Positions 12,901 to 20,586 are shown, counted from the first letter of the stretch. The stretch: DNA of 64,000 bases from Blastocystis hominis (GCF_000151665.1 NW_013171827.1:455066-519065); one strand, 5' to 3'. Notes: generated from the letters alone by a model not told the origin. A program made the numbers and translations.

Positions 12901-13079
12901 TCCCGATGGACAGCTTGTACAAGAATTACTTCTACAAGAATCGCATGTTGGTACCATGTTCTGAATTGCTTGATCGCATCGTGTACGAATTGAAGGACGA
13001 AAATGGTGAACCGCTATCGTTCATTGGGAACGTGTACCTGCTAATCGGATTCACCGTTTCAGGAGGAAATAATAAATGA
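9975..13079 (+). CDS. Large virion protein with about five repeats of a beta-rich domain
   Basis: 1034 residues, no enzyme motifs. A unit recurs about five times in varied form: a short helix such as GYYTISEIIALLN, then a strand-rich stretch with DFTDAPDIREILGF, then a hydrophobic closing part. Further copies start at RGAYDIETIIAKLN, VGYYTFSEFIEAV, RGHYSAVDIVNMI and RLTQADMIWRLN. The same unit occurs once in the 231-aa protein two genes downstream, so they are paralogues by internal duplication. A spike, penton or fibre-like minor virion role is inferred from repeat architecture and its place in the structural cluster. A paired hairpin (10667-10708) is inserted in frame near residue 235. The gene ends 4 bp inside the next one (ATGA overlap). 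Start: GACCATG, the only nearby ATG in frame. Confidence 0.7.
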   Translation: MHYSMLIQGSPTNGSFTWVNPYKYKNPYITSMTVLFHPNGSMFNNVDTTNVITNSNNETVTIPAGYYTISEIIALLNTMTDTTFSISTNASSFGCIWIQSPHTIDFTDAPDIREILGFDGRTVILPASFSGSNVIDITRNRQVIQVYSTIVRSSDLKIANQNNNLLTTMIIDDPTADYVRSVEDVCIPMITRFDQLMFVFRDMDGKMMRLNGEFELQLTIEDVMEEVPSSMGEASLPPGVTSSPPTIVSANQFSMIEVFGNTTKKEVKLDNPLSFDQCYISSVSLYTDFVLHNVPTDQMVLINAGATIQEITIPRGAYDIETIIAKLNASDALFELVYSGENAFHITVDHFYMIDFTNAPEIQSILGFESDILVKGVDNPKRYYMSSSCNHVVVTDGTVSHMLTLPVGYYTFSEFIEAVGAEMVKVLPLISMTIENDHVRFNVQADGWYFDRSSVDTTIDGFGWTPWFKLSPSVQNLCIERPVETSFNPESDSPPDMTNDQGIGGHAYIGSNTFIAYDWKMRTNDNRFLLKPLATYTMRLADGSVLDSGEFYITDDTSTPIKMNTLTTTCFNELNARYASAMELPPSHQNAIAWTVNDNRESMSWTAKDYAPELELHITSENTGDLVSSNGSSIGPWYSKDSIYHTRVFIDTTNFILGIRGYGERPLTIQRGHYSAVDIVNMIANVINKIYVDASLGGYLVYVIADNGGRVRMGCRNGTEPRFILFCDNPCFKIIPGPYAEPGGVYLSCYFEFYRNYYIRMPELTSPYEFAMANIDGLNVTNMIKGSTYSDRAVSIEFIQPTRVTYVRNDEVVVPSLGTFVDWDQSESYTANTTIRFPYGMMTLDDSAAETVITYTDDTVNHKWTIPSRLTQADMIWRLNQCFDSAVLNIRWKAESDAYYIHADYVFSLSGNLGTIVPASGSQSHTWRIPFDDGVYYANYGPMVAEYPVDITNGLSNIQLYCNIVKSKTIPLLANVPMDSLYKNYFYKNRMLVPCSELLDRIVYELKDENGEPLSFIGNVYLLIGFTVSGGNNK
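10667..10708. repeat. Paired hairpin 2, inserted in the 1034-aa gene
   Basis: Two hairpins with 9-bp stems (GGGGGAAGC and GGGGGTGAC), loops TTC and ATC. CGAT lies on both sides (10663-10666 and 10711-10714), so the net insertion is 48 nt and the frame is kept. It encodes a Gly/Pro/Ser-rich segment around GEASLPPGVTSSPPT. Confidence 0.9.
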
Positions 13080-13408
13080 ATCTAGTGTTCAACATTGCTC
13101 GAACGTACGAACATGAATTCACAAGTAACAATCTCATCAAAAGCGACATGGTAATCGACAGAGTGACTATGAAGGGAGAATCGCCTGGCACCTGCCTTGT
13201 CCTTGATCGAGTGAACAACATGCAAGAACGACGACAGTCTCCGTTGGTTGTATTGAACGAGGAGTTTACGGAGAATGCACACATGAACGTCGTGGTACCC
13301 AAAAGTCGCAAATGGTCATTCTCGTTGACCGATAAGACCGGTGCAACGATTGCCCTGCCAATGCCGATTACAGTGTGCATTCACTTCCATGTTCTCCAAA
13401 GTAAATGA
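13076..13408 (+). CDS. Small virion-cluster protein, related C-terminus
   Basis: 110 residues, overlapping the upstream gene by 4 bp and the downstream gene by 4 bp, so the three probably share a transcript. Its ending around FSLTDKTGATIALP followed by a hydrophobic strand matches the closing segment of the neighbours (VLTDANDRPISLN in the 231-aa protein, ELKDENGEPLSFIG in the 1034-aa one). It therefore seems to be the last half of the same domain. The start sits in a TAAATG context. Function unknown; a virion component is inferred. Confidence 0.7.
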   Translation: MNLVFNIARTYEHEFTSNNLIKSDMVIDRVTMKGESPGTCLVLDRVNNMQERRQSPLVVLNEEFTENAHMNVVVPKSRKWSFSLTDKTGATIALPMPITVCIHFHVLQSK

Positions 13409-14100
13409 GTCATAATCGTGCACTACCGGTGAGTGTGATTAACCACAATACAGTAATTCCGAAGAACAACGAACGATACCATGAAACGTTCAATACAGTG
13501 ATCATGCCTCGTGACCTTGTGTACAAGATCACTTCGATTACATGCAAGATCGATACCACTTCTCTATGGAACATTCGTGCAATGAATGTGGTGAAGGTTC
13601 AAATGCTGTCAGGGTTTGAAATGGTGTACAACGTCGGTCCTGGCTACTACTCGATTACCGAGTTATGCCGTGCGATAGCCGATTCCATCCAGGTAGACGA
13701 TGTTAACCGAGCATACTTGAACAGTGATGTGGCGACCGCTGTTGACCTTAGTGGCGCACCTGATTACACGAGTATCCTCAAGTTGGAAGGTATCGTTGAG
13801 GCAGGTATGGTAGCGAGTGAACCCTACGACATCACGAATGGCATGAGTGTGATCCGAGTCTACAGTAGTATCAATGCTCAAACATTCGGTCTGAAGAGTC
13901 CGTTGATCGATAACCTGATTCATGTATCGATGGGACTGAACAACATGATCACCTGGGACAACCTATCGATCGATGTGATTGAACAATCGAACCTGGACTA
14001 CATTGACTGGGTACTGACGGACGCGAATGACCGTCCGATCTCCTTGAATTCGAATGTGTACATCTCATTCACGATATCTTGTTACACCAAAGTAAAGTAG
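13405..14100 (+). CDS. Virion protein, single-unit paralogue of the 1034-aa repeat protein
   Basis: 231 residues holding one full copy of the repeat: GPGYYSITELCRAI, then DLSGAPDYTSILKLEG, then a C-terminal DWVLTDANDRPISLN strand pair. It is the clearest guide to the boundaries of the domain repeated in the first gene of the cluster. The start lies in CCAAAGTAAATG, overlapping the previous stop. The stop TAG is followed at once by an imperfect single hairpin (14100-14121). A penton- or minor-capsid-like role is inferred from gene order only. Confidence 0.7.
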   Translation: MSHNRALPVSVINHNTVIPKNNERYHETFNTVIMPRDLVYKITSITCKIDTTSLWNIRAMNVVKVQMLSGFEMVYNVGPGYYSITELCRAIADSIQVDDVNRAYLNSDVATAVDLSGAPDYTSILKLEGIVEAGMVASEPYDITNGMSVIRVYSSINAQTFGLKSPLIDNLIHVSMGLNNMITWDNLSIDVIEQSNLDYIDWVLTDANDRPISLNSNVYISFTISCYTKVK

Positions 14101-14121
14101 GGGAGACGGCAAAGTCGCCCC
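14100..14121. repeat. Degenerate single hairpin after the 231-aa gene
   Basis: GGGGAGAC and GTCGCCCC can pair with one A-G mismatch around a 6-nt loop. It looks like a decayed half of a paired hairpin and starts at the last base of the stop codon. Confidence 0.55.
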
Positions 14122-14142
14122 ACATTGTTCCTCCCATAGTAA

Positions 14143-16545
14143 ATGGATGAATACGTTGCTACAATTCCAATCATTCGATACAAGCCACACAAAGTGAAGT
14201 CGAGAAACATGATGGACAAGATGTTGAATCGTTATTTCGATAAAGTCGTTGAAAGTGAATTCAATCAACAGCGAATGAGGAGCGAACAATGGCGACAAAA
14301 GCGAACCTTGTTTGATTCGTACATGAATCTCTCACCCGCTGAACGTCGCCGTGTATCCGTCTCTGACATGCGTGGATATCAAATGCAGCGAATTGACGAT
14401 GAGAACGTACTGTTGTACTCATTCGAGGACAATGTGGTCTACAATGCTAAAATTGACAATAAGTTCAACAAGATCATTGTCCAGTCTGTGAATCACAAGT
14501 TGTCTGACATGGAGAAACGAGCTATCTTTGATAATCCATTTGGATATGAGCCAGTATCACCCTATCGTATCCGCTACCAGAGATCACAGGTTGGCGATGC
14601 ACAAATCGTGAATATAACTGGTGATCTTGGAACTAGCATCAACGAAATGAAGAATGCTGCTGATGCCATAACGGTTGCAGCTCAACAGATGGGAGATAGT
14701 ATCAACACAGTTACTCAACAGAATGCAGCGATTATCAATGATTTTGCTGGCTTGCGAGACGATGTGGGTGAACATGGTGATCCAAATCGAGATGTCCTGC
14801 TGTGGAATGACGATAATACTACGGCATATAAAAGAGGTGTGACACACACTACGAAACGAGGTAGTACGAAATATAGAGATTTGGTAGCTGAAGGTCGCGT
14901 TGAACGTGATCGGTGGTTGATCAAACCTGAACAACAACCTCTGAATGTGACGAATCAGATCGTACAACAGATGGATGTGACGTCCATTATCACCAAGTTG
15001 GATGAAGTGATAACTGTGATGAACAGCTTCGATATCCAGGTGAACCTTGGCAATATTTATAATGCAATAGCTTATGTAGCACAACGAATCAATTTCCTGG
15101 AAGATAAGGACAAGGGTTATCCTAAGATGTTAGAATTGTTGGAAGGTGTACAAACAAAATTGACAAATACGAACGATGGAATCAAGTCGTTGAGTGATAA
15201 GTATGCTGAAGTGGCAACAAGCATTGCAACAGGAGATGACAATTTGATCCAGAGTATTGGTGACTTGGTAAATCAACAGAAGGCTGTGATTGAGGAGAGT
15301 AATAGATATCTGCAAGGAGTCGAAGCTCGTCTGCAAGGTATTGAAAACAAACCTGATCCTCCTGCAATTGCTGATATCCAAGCATTGATTCCAACCCAAA
15401 GTGAAATGCGAATCGATGAATTGACAGAGTTCATGAAGGCGCAGTACAATGATTTCTTGAAACAATGGCTAGAGCGAAACAGCTTCATTCAGCAATTTGT
15501 ATCTGCTGAGTTGGCAAAAGCATATGATGAAATCAACAAACGGTTGGTTGAATCATTCAATACATTCACACCTTTGATTCAAAACGTGTCCAATGAATTG
15601 CAGACTACGAATCAGAATCTGATAGCTCTTGGTAATGCGGTTGCAGAAGAGGGAAAGGCAACTAGGAAACAACTATTGGATGGTACGAATGCTCTGGGCA
15701 ACCAATATGAACAAGGACAAGCTCAAACAACCAAGTTAATCAAAGATTCTACGGGTGCAATTGTTAATCAACTCACTGACAATCAGACTCAAACTAACAA
15801 CCTATTGACAAATGGATTCAATTCCATGAGTAGCCAACTCACTGACAATCAGACTCAAACTAACAACCTGTTGACAAATGTTGGTAATGCAGTTGTTGAT
15901 GGACATGCTCAAACTGGTCAGCTGATTACTACAATGAGTAATCATTTTGCTGATACTCAGCTGTCCCGGGAACAATTATATCAACAATTGTATCAGCAGA
16001 ATATGAGAGGAATCCAGAACTTAATGGATGCCATTTGGCAATCATATGAATATTTCCGGAATCAGCCACAAATTCAACCTGTGATTGTACTGGACGGTCG
16101 TCAATCTGAAAGTGTAAATGCTAGTTTCACACCTCAAGCAATCGATCAAGTGAATCGAGCTGCAGCCTTGATTGACGCGTATGAAAGTAAAGATTCTAAT
16201 GACACCAAGGAAAGTTGGGAAAGCGATGATACTCGCGAAGATTTCATTGCTTTCTCAAGTTTGCTTGCTCGCAATTTCAACAATCCTGTTTTCGCTCAAT
16301 TTGCTAATGACCTTGGATTCTCACGTCTCTTCAGGGCTTATCGTGATCGAAATGAAGACCCCGAACTGATGAGTTTCTTCATACGAGTAGCTAATAGTAA
16401 GGATCTAACTCCTGATTATTTGGACTACATGAAAAACAAGATCAAACGGTTTGCTGTCAATGTAGATCAACAATTCGAGCAATATCTGCAAAATACGTAC
16501 AACACGATCAAGGATATGTTCATTACACAGGGTTTCAATGGCTAA
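14143..16545 (+). CDS. Long coiled-coil structural protein
   Basis: 800 residues. The basic N-terminal part (about residues 1-150) is followed by a long Gln/Asn/Thr-rich helical region with heptad character. A 22-residue unit around NQLTDNQTQTNNLLTNG is repeated in tandem with a 66-nt period (15769 and 15835), a sign of recent growth by duplication. The C-terminal 150 residues are again more globular. The start ATG sits in AGTAAATGG. No enzyme motif is seen. Such coiled-coil proteins are common beside Polinton capsid genes, but I cannot name a family; a fibre shaft, scaffold or core protein are all possible. Confidence 0.65.
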   Translation: MDEYVATIPIIRYKPHKVKSRNMMDKMLNRYFDKVVESEFNQQRMRSEQWRQKRTLFDSYMNLSPAERRRVSVSDMRGYQMQRIDDENVLLYSFEDNVVYNAKIDNKFNKIIVQSVNHKLSDMEKRAIFDNPFGYEPVSPYRIRYQRSQVGDAQIVNITGDLGTSINEMKNAADAITVAAQQMGDSINTVTQQNAAIINDFAGLRDDVGEHGDPNRDVLLWNDDNTTAYKRGVTHTTKRGSTKYRDLVAEGRVERDRWLIKPEQQPLNVTNQIVQQMDVTSIITKLDEVITVMNSFDIQVNLGNIYNAIAYVAQRINFLEDKDKGYPKMLELLEGVQTKLTNTNDGIKSLSDKYAEVATSIATGDDNLIQSIGDLVNQQKAVIEESNRYLQGVEARLQGIENKPDPPAIADIQALIPTQSEMRIDELTEFMKAQYNDFLKQWLERNSFIQQFVSAELAKAYDEINKRLVESFNTFTPLIQNVSNELQTTNQNLIALGNAVAEEGKATRKQLLDGTNALGNQYEQGQAQTTKLIKDSTGAIVNQLTDNQTQTNNLLTNGFNSMSSQLTDNQTQTNNLLTNVGNAVVDGHAQTGQLITTMSNHFADTQLSREQLYQQLYQQNMRGIQNLMDAIWQSYEYFRNQPQIQPVIVLDGRQSESVNASFTPQAIDQVNRAAALIDAYESKDSNDTKESWESDDTREDFIAFSSLLARNFNNPVFAQFANDLGFSRLFRAYRDRNEDPELMSFFIRVANSKDLTPDYLDYMKNKIKRFAVNVDQQFEQYLQNTYNTIKDMFITQGFNG

Positions 16546-16583
16546 TGAATATATCTTTGATCTTCTTTTCACTTTGTAGGCAT

Positions 16584-16622
16584 GGGGCACTTCGTGCCCC
16601 CGGGGAAATCTACGATTTCCCC
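16584..16622. repeat. Paired hairpin 3 (intergenic, before the pVI-like gene)
   Basis: A 7-bp stem GGGGCAC with TTC loop is followed after one C by a 9-bp stem GGGGAAATC with TAC loop. CAT lies on both sides. It ends 8 bp before the ATG at 16631. Confidence 0.85.
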
Positions 16623-16630
16623 ATACATAA

Positions 16631-17629
16631 ATGGCAATTCCATTCACTGTTGATATATCTGCCTTTTATGGCGAACCCGATTTCCGAGAACAGGATAGTG
16701 GAACGATTGTGGATCGACGCAAGACATTGAATCTACACAAGGAACTCGAAGCACCAGTGCAATCAAAGCGATCACGAAAGCGAACACCAAAACGAGCTAG
16801 TAAGACGAAAACAGCTGGTGCTATTGCTTTCAATGGGGCGACCAAGGACACCGGTGGAGCCATTGCTTTCAAGGAAGGTGGTGCATGTCAGACAGACTCT
16901 AAATCCGCTGGAGCACTGGCATTCAATGAAGCACAATTGATGAACGAGCTGACCGGACTAAAGAAAGGCGGAGCACTTGGTACCATCGCTGCCACGATCA
17001 TCCCAGCGCTCATTCAGATGGCTCCACAGATCATCTCGAGTCTCAAAAGTTTGATTAGTGGTAAGGAGGGAGGTGCACTCAAATTCGGAGGAGCTTCTGC
17101 TGTGTTCCTCAATGGAATCAACCCTAGCGATTACGACGACGTGTTGAAGACCATGAAAGCCATCGAACGACAAAGTAAAAACATCGAAGTCCGAGGTGGA
17201 GCCTTGTACGCCGGTTCAAGTCGTGTTGGCACGTTCTTCAAGAATGCCTGGAACAAGATCAAAGGTTGGTACGACAACAATGCCGACAAGTTAAAACCTA
17301 TCACCGATATCCTGGTCAATGCTGGCACGAATGCCGCGAACAACGCGATCAACAAGGGTGTGAACTATGTGAGCAACAAGACAGGATCGGACACCGTGAA
17401 GCAGCTCGCGAATGTGATAGGTGACATGGCGAAGGGTACGGTTAGCGATGTGGCAAACCAGATTCAGGGCAAGGAAAGCAAAGCCGGCACTGGTTACGAT
17501 ATTTCTGACCTGGACAACGAGACACAAGCAATTGAAGTCCAGACGAAAAAAAAGAATCGCATCCTCACAGCCCTTCCACAGAACGAGAACAAGATGCACG
17601 AGTCAGTGATTCGAAGGAGAGTGTACTGA
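16631..17629 (+). CDS. Gly-Gly-Ala-rich pVI-like minor capsid protein, probable protease substrate
   Basis: 332 residues. A basic N-terminus (KRSRKRTPKRASK) is followed by repeated GGA, AGA or NGA motifs such as GGAIAF, AGALAF, GGALG, GGALKF and GGALY, which resemble the Gly-Gly-X sites cut by adenovirus-type maturation proteases. A hydrophobic or amphipathic stretch, TIIPALIQMAPQIISSLK, recalls the membrane-lytic helix of adenovirus protein VI. The gene directly precedes the cysteine protease, and its ATG sits in CATAAATGG. Role (membrane penetration and core-capsid linkage after cleavage) is inferred from these features. The stop TGA is immediately followed by a paired hairpin. Confidence 0.72.
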   Translation: MAIPFTVDISAFYGEPDFREQDSGTIVDRRKTLNLHKELEAPVQSKRSRKRTPKRASKTKTAGAIAFNGATKDTGGAIAFKEGGACQTDSKSAGALAFNEAQLMNELTGLKKGGALGTIAATIIPALIQMAPQIISSLKSLISGKEGGALKFGGASAVFLNGINPSDYDDVLKTMKAIERQSKNIEVRGGALYAGSSRVGTFFKNAWNKIKGWYDNNADKLKPITDILVNAGTNAANNAINKGVNYVSNKTGSDTVKQLANVIGDMAKGTVSDVANQIQGKESKAGTGYDISDLDNETQAIEVQTKKKNRILTALPQNENKMHESVIRRRVY

Positions 17630-17670
17630 GGGGCAGCGTCGCTGCCCCGGGAGGAAGCAGAGCTTCCTCC
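17630..17670. repeat. Paired hairpin 4, directly after a stop codon
   Basis: An 8-bp stem GGGGCAGC with GTC loop, then a 9-bp stem GGAGGAAGC with AGA loop. It begins on the base after the TGA of the pVI-like gene, so it would lie in that transcript's 3' end and in the leader of the protease gene. Confidence 0.88.
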
Positions 17671-17700
17671 GTACTAAGTAAACTCTACAAGCATGGATAC

Positions 17701-18090
17701 ATGAATGTGGATGCTGAACCAATGACTTTCGATGAAGTTCGAAAACTGGCCAAGCAACTCGAGATACCCGACTTCGATGTGATGGAATTGGACAAGTACA
17801 AGTCCTTGGCCAAAGAGTACAAAGAACCGGCGAATTGCATCATCTGGATACCATTCGAGGATAATAGTAAGCTCGGCCACTTCGTGTCTTGCTTCCGTGA
17901 AGACGACGGAACACTGAACTACCAGGACAGCTTTGGTGAGATGAATGACTTCCCGTTGACAGGTACGAACCGTGTATTCCGTGTGAACAAAGTGAAATAC
18001 CAGTCGATCTTTGCCAACAACTGTGGCTACTTGGCACTCCTTCACTTGTACACGCACGACGCTGTTGACCCAGCTATCCAGAGGTTGTGA
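17701..18090 (+). CDS. Adenovirus-type (Ulp1-fold) cysteine protease, virion maturation
   Basis: 129 residues with the catalytic layout of the adenain/Ulp1 superfamily: His60 in LGHFV, Asp76 in NYQDSFG, Gln101 as the oxyanion-hole residue and nucleophile Cys108 in NNCGYLALLHLY. It is shorter than adenovirus protease (about 200 residues) but of usual size for Polinton proteases. It is expected to cut capsid precursors at Gly-Gly-X or similar sites, the likely substrate being the Gly-Gly-Ala-rich product just upstream. The ATG at 17701 is chosen because an earlier ATG at 17694 meets TGA after three codons. A paired hairpin follows the stop at once. Confidence 0.88.
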   Translation: MNVDAEPMTFDEVRKLAKQLEIPDFDVMELDKYKSLAKEYKEPANCIIWIPFEDNSKLGHFVSCFREDDGTLNYQDSFGEMNDFPLTGTNRVFRVNKVKYQSIFANNCGYLALLHLYTHDAVDPAIQRL

Positions 18091-18129
18091 GGGGAAGGCG
18101 AAGCTTCCCCGGGGGCACGTTGTGTCCCC
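18091..18129. repeat. Paired hairpin 5, directly after the protease stop codon
   Basis: The first hairpin pairs GGGGAAG with CTTCCCC around a 6-nt loop. The second pairs GGGGGCAC with GTGTCCCC (one G-T pair) around GTT. It begins on the base after TGA. Confidence 0.82.
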
Positions 18130-18142
18130 TACTGTAACTATT

Positions 18143-18179
18143 GTACTTAAAAGAGTTCAATACATAAATACAAATAGAA
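18143..18179 (+). promoter_or_regulatory. Early-type promoter box of the KilA-N-like gene
   Basis: GTACTTAAAAGAGTTCAA, then TACATAAATACAAATAGA, lead directly to the ATG. Nearly the same block precedes the OB-fold gene (21226-21262, minus strand) and a weaker one the 136-aa gene (24408-24442, minus strand). None of the capsid genes has it. Confidence 0.65.
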
Positions 18180-19034
18180 ATGAAATTCGAAGAGATTGAC
18201 TTCTACGACTACAAGATTCGTATGTGCCTTGATAATGGTATTCGAATGTACCTTGTCTCTGATCTGTTGAGACAGTACAACGAGAAGCACGGTACAAACA
18301 AGCTATTCAAGAATTACCTACAAAACAAGCAGACCCAAGAACTGATCGAACATATGGCAAAAAGCGTAGGCTGGAATTCCAGCCTACGGTCTGAAGGTGA
18401 AAATAGTGCCAAAAACGGTCAATCTACAGTAGGTCGGAATTCCGACCTACCGTCAAATGGCACCCAAAACGACAAGTTTGACATTTGCGACGTGATTCAA
18501 TACATCACGACATCATCGTCTGTCGGTACAAACAAGGGTTACATAGTATGCGAGGAACTGCTCCATGCTTGCCTTATGTGGGCAGATCCTGCATTTGCCT
18601 GCGATGTGCTTAGATTCCTAACACGTCTTCGACAGGAGGACAATGACTACCTTCGAAAGGCAAACGAAGAGCTGACCCATGAGAACAAGGAATTGAAGGA
18701 TCGCCGTGTGCCAAATAAAGTAGGTCAACAATGGTACTTTTTCATAACGTACATCGTTGAAAATGATGATAATGTGCACATCTATTCACAACATGTTAAA
18801 TCAGATAAATGGAAGAGTACATGTTCCAAAATGGATAGAGAGGGACGTGTATGTGTGTATAGAGTGAAAGACATACCGAATGGTTTCACGTTCAAAGACG
18901 AGATCGATAAAATCCTTTTAGACTTGTGTAAGAAGTATGGTGGGAAAAAGGTACGTAAGACTCATTATACGATTCCAATGGATGTATGGGAAAAAGAGAG
19001 GGGGTTCATCAAAGTCAGATTCGTACAGAAATAG
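18180..19034 (+). CDS. KilA-N/MSV199-like DNA-binding regulator
   Basis: 284 residues. The N-terminal 140 residues resemble KilA-N or MSV199 domains of large DNA viruses (MKFEEIDFYDYKIRMCLDNG; later GYIVCEELLHACLMWADP), followed by a short coiled coil (RLRQEDNDYLRKANEEL) and a C-terminal domain of the type often paired with MSV199 (WYFFITYIVENDDNVHIYSQ). Such proteins are viral regulators or host-modulators acting on DNA. Two 22-bp perfect palindromes, each centred on GGAATTCC (18366-18387 and 18429-18450), interrupt the first domain in frame and encode low-complexity peptide. The upstream early-type promoter box is consistent with a regulatory role. Confidence 0.72.
   Translation: MKFEEIDFYDYKIRMCLDNGIRMYLVSDLLRQYNEKHGTNKLFKNYLQNKQTQELIEHMAKSVGWNSSLRSEGENSAKNGQSTVGRNSDLPSNGTQNDKFDICDVIQYITTSSSVGTNKGYIVCEELLHACLMWADPAFACDVLRFLTRLRQEDNDYLRKANEELTHENKELKDRRVPNKVGQQWYFFITYIVENDDNVHIYSQHVKSDKWKSTCSKMDREGRVCVYRVKDIPNGFTFKDEIDKILLDLCKKYGGKKVRKTHYTIPMDVWEKERGFIKVRFVQK
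18366..18450. repeat. Pair of 22-bp perfect palindromes inside the KilA-N-like gene
   Basis: Arms GTAGGCTGGAA and GTAGGTCGGAA, each followed by its exact complement with no loop, 41 bp apart. They share GTAGG..GGAATTCC..CCTAC but differ by compensating changes inside the arm. They are a separate class from the G-run hairpins: no G4 ends and no triloop. Confidence 0.85.
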
Positions 19035-19138
19035 AGAAAGAAGCAAAGCAGGCTCGTGTTGGCCTTGGTTGGCGAAGTGACTTGGATGGTTAGCCCAAAG
19101 TAAACATGGTCGATCCTTTTTCACTTTGGCCATCACGG

Positions 19139-20566
19139 TTATGTCAAGTCGTACTTGGAACGCAATCCTTTGCCTCGGGACGACTTCGTGGGAAGCCGAA
19201 GGCTTCCCGGGGCGATGTACATCGCCCCCTTCGTCGTCCCGGCGGGACAAAGTCCCGCCATGCCTTTCTTCTGCTTGGTAGAAGTGTCGCTCGTGTAGTT
19301 CTGCGTTCCATCTCTCGGTTTCTGTACGAACTGGAATTCCTTCGTGTTGATGGCTTTGCTGTAGTCCTGTGGTTTGATTTCAACGGCTTCTTTGATGTCC
19401 AAGAGATTGTACGTGCGCGCCTTATTCACTTTGGCTCTATCACTTCTCGCTATACCCTTACCAAGTTCCTCTTCGAGTTGCTGCACTTGTCGTTGCTTCT
19501 CTTCCACTTCTTTGCGTTTTCGTTCATCACTCAATGCCTTCGGTAACTTCGATCGCATCTTGTTGATTGCTTGTTGTTTGCTACTCAGTTCGTATGGGAC
19601 GTACTCGACCAGCGAATCGTCATCCAGGTAGTACCATCGTGTGTGCATGCCCATCTGGATATCACGAAGTACCTCGGATAGATTACTCGGTGGTGGTATC
19701 TTCATTTTGCGCCACAAATCCTCTCGTCCAAGGATATCGTAGTACAAGAAGATTCGAGTGGCGTTGTCCAGGATCTTGTTGCTCAATCGAGAGAATCCTT
19801 GAAATGCAATGAAACAACTGGTCTTCCGATGTCGACTCATGCAAGCCATGGTGTCCATGAAGTTCACCACCCAGTGATCGTTCGGCTTCGTGTACAAGTC
19901 GTCGAAGATGTAGATGGAGGGGTATGTGGTGTCGTTGTAGATCGCCACACTTGATCCATCGTCATTCAATTGTTTGTACGCGACGTCCTCGCTGTCCGTG
20001 AATTCAGGACGTACTTCGCTATCCGTGTTGATCCATTGCGTCTTGATGCCTGCTTTGTTGGCGACATGTTTGAGCACTTGTGGACACTTGTTTTCATAGC
20101 TGACCTTTCCCATGAAGAAGCAGATCTTGTCGAACGAGTGAGGTATCTCATAGCACAACTGATTGATGAGGAACGACTTGCCCGACTTGGAAGGAGCAAT
20201 GATGAGCGTGAATTGATTGAGGAATGTGTCCTGACAATCGAGTTCCCAATCGAACTTCATAATGCCCATGCTCTCCTTGTTTTGTCGAAGGTCTTGCAAT
20301 TGCTCGTCAATGGTTTGCTCTGGCTGGATATAGTCGGCTAATTCTTTCAGTATTTTGGCATATTGCTTGCTCTTTTCTTCATCGGTTTCATTCTCCATCC
20401 GTTGTTTGATGGTATCCTGCATTACTTCGGCTTGATTGAGCGTATTTTCTGTTCTTCTCGTCAATCGTTTGTTGTTATACGGACATCGATGGTTAAATCG
20501 TCTTATTCGGTTCTTGATCGAGAGTAGTGTAGTGTCTATGTTGGGAATGTACGGACTATCTTCCAT
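19139..20566 (-). CDS. HerA/FtsK-type genome-packaging ATPase
   Basis: 475 residues. Walker A is IIAPSKSGKSFLIN at about residues 122-134 and Walker B is YIFDDLYTK at about 218-226, with a sensor-like FIAFQGFSRLSNKILDNATR further on. This matches the packaging ATPases of Polintons and related viruses (A32 lineage), which pump DNA into capsids. The N-terminal 100 residues are helical. The last 40 residues are not ATPase-like: they are encoded by composite hairpin A and include APGSLRLPTKSSR, a peptide also found at the integrase C-terminus. Its 3' end faces that of the KilA-N-like gene. The start ATG sits in CTAATAAATGG. Confidence 0.88.
   Translation of the reverse strand: MEDSPYIPNIDTTLLSIKNRIRRFNHRCPYNNKRLTRRTENTLNQAEVMQDTIKQRMENETDEEKSKQYAKILKELADYIQPEQTIDEQLQDLRQNKESMGIMKFDWELDCQDTFLNQFTLIIAPSKSGKSFLINQLCYEIPHSFDKICFFMGKVSYENKCPQVLKHVANKAGIKTQWINTDSEVRPEFTDSEDVAYKQLNDDGSSVAIYNDTTYPSIYIFDDLYTKPNDHWVVNFMDTMACMSRHRKTSCFIAFQGFSRLSNKILDNATRIFLYYDILGREDLWRKMKIPPPSNLSEVLRDIQMGMHTRWYYLDDDSLVEYVPYELSSKQQAINKMRSKLPKALSDERKRKEVEEKQRQVQQLEEELGKGIARSDRAKVNKARTYNLLDIKEAVEIKPQDYSKAINTKEFQFVQKPRDGTQNYTSDTSTKQKKGMAGLCPAGTTKGAMYIAPGSLRLPTKSSRGKGLRSKYDLT
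19177..19259. repeat. Composite hairpin A (outer stem, two inner hairpins, one extra) in the ATPase gene
   Basis: Outer arms GGGACGAC (19177-19184) and GTCGTCCC (19233-19240) enclose a hairpin with GGGAAGCC stem and GAA loop (19190-19208) and a 20-bp palindrome with GGGGCGATGT arm (19209-19228). A third hairpin, GGCGGGAC stem with AAA loop (19241-19259), follows. The whole can fold as a four-armed cross. It encodes the C-terminal tail of the ATPase on the minus strand. Confidence 0.88.
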
Positions 20567-20586
20567 TTATTAGGGAGGAACTTCGT

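Noticed and set aside
18354-18462. ATGGCA direct repeats around the two 22-bp palindromes as insertion footprints
   Set aside because: The repeat-to-repeat distance would be 103 nt, not a multiple of three, and the gene is still open, so chance or a more complex history is more likely.
19106-20341. Plus-strand frames across the ATPase gene (for example 19106-19546 and 19970-20341)
   Set aside because: They are antisense to a gene with clear Walker motifs; hairpins being palindromic keep both strands open.
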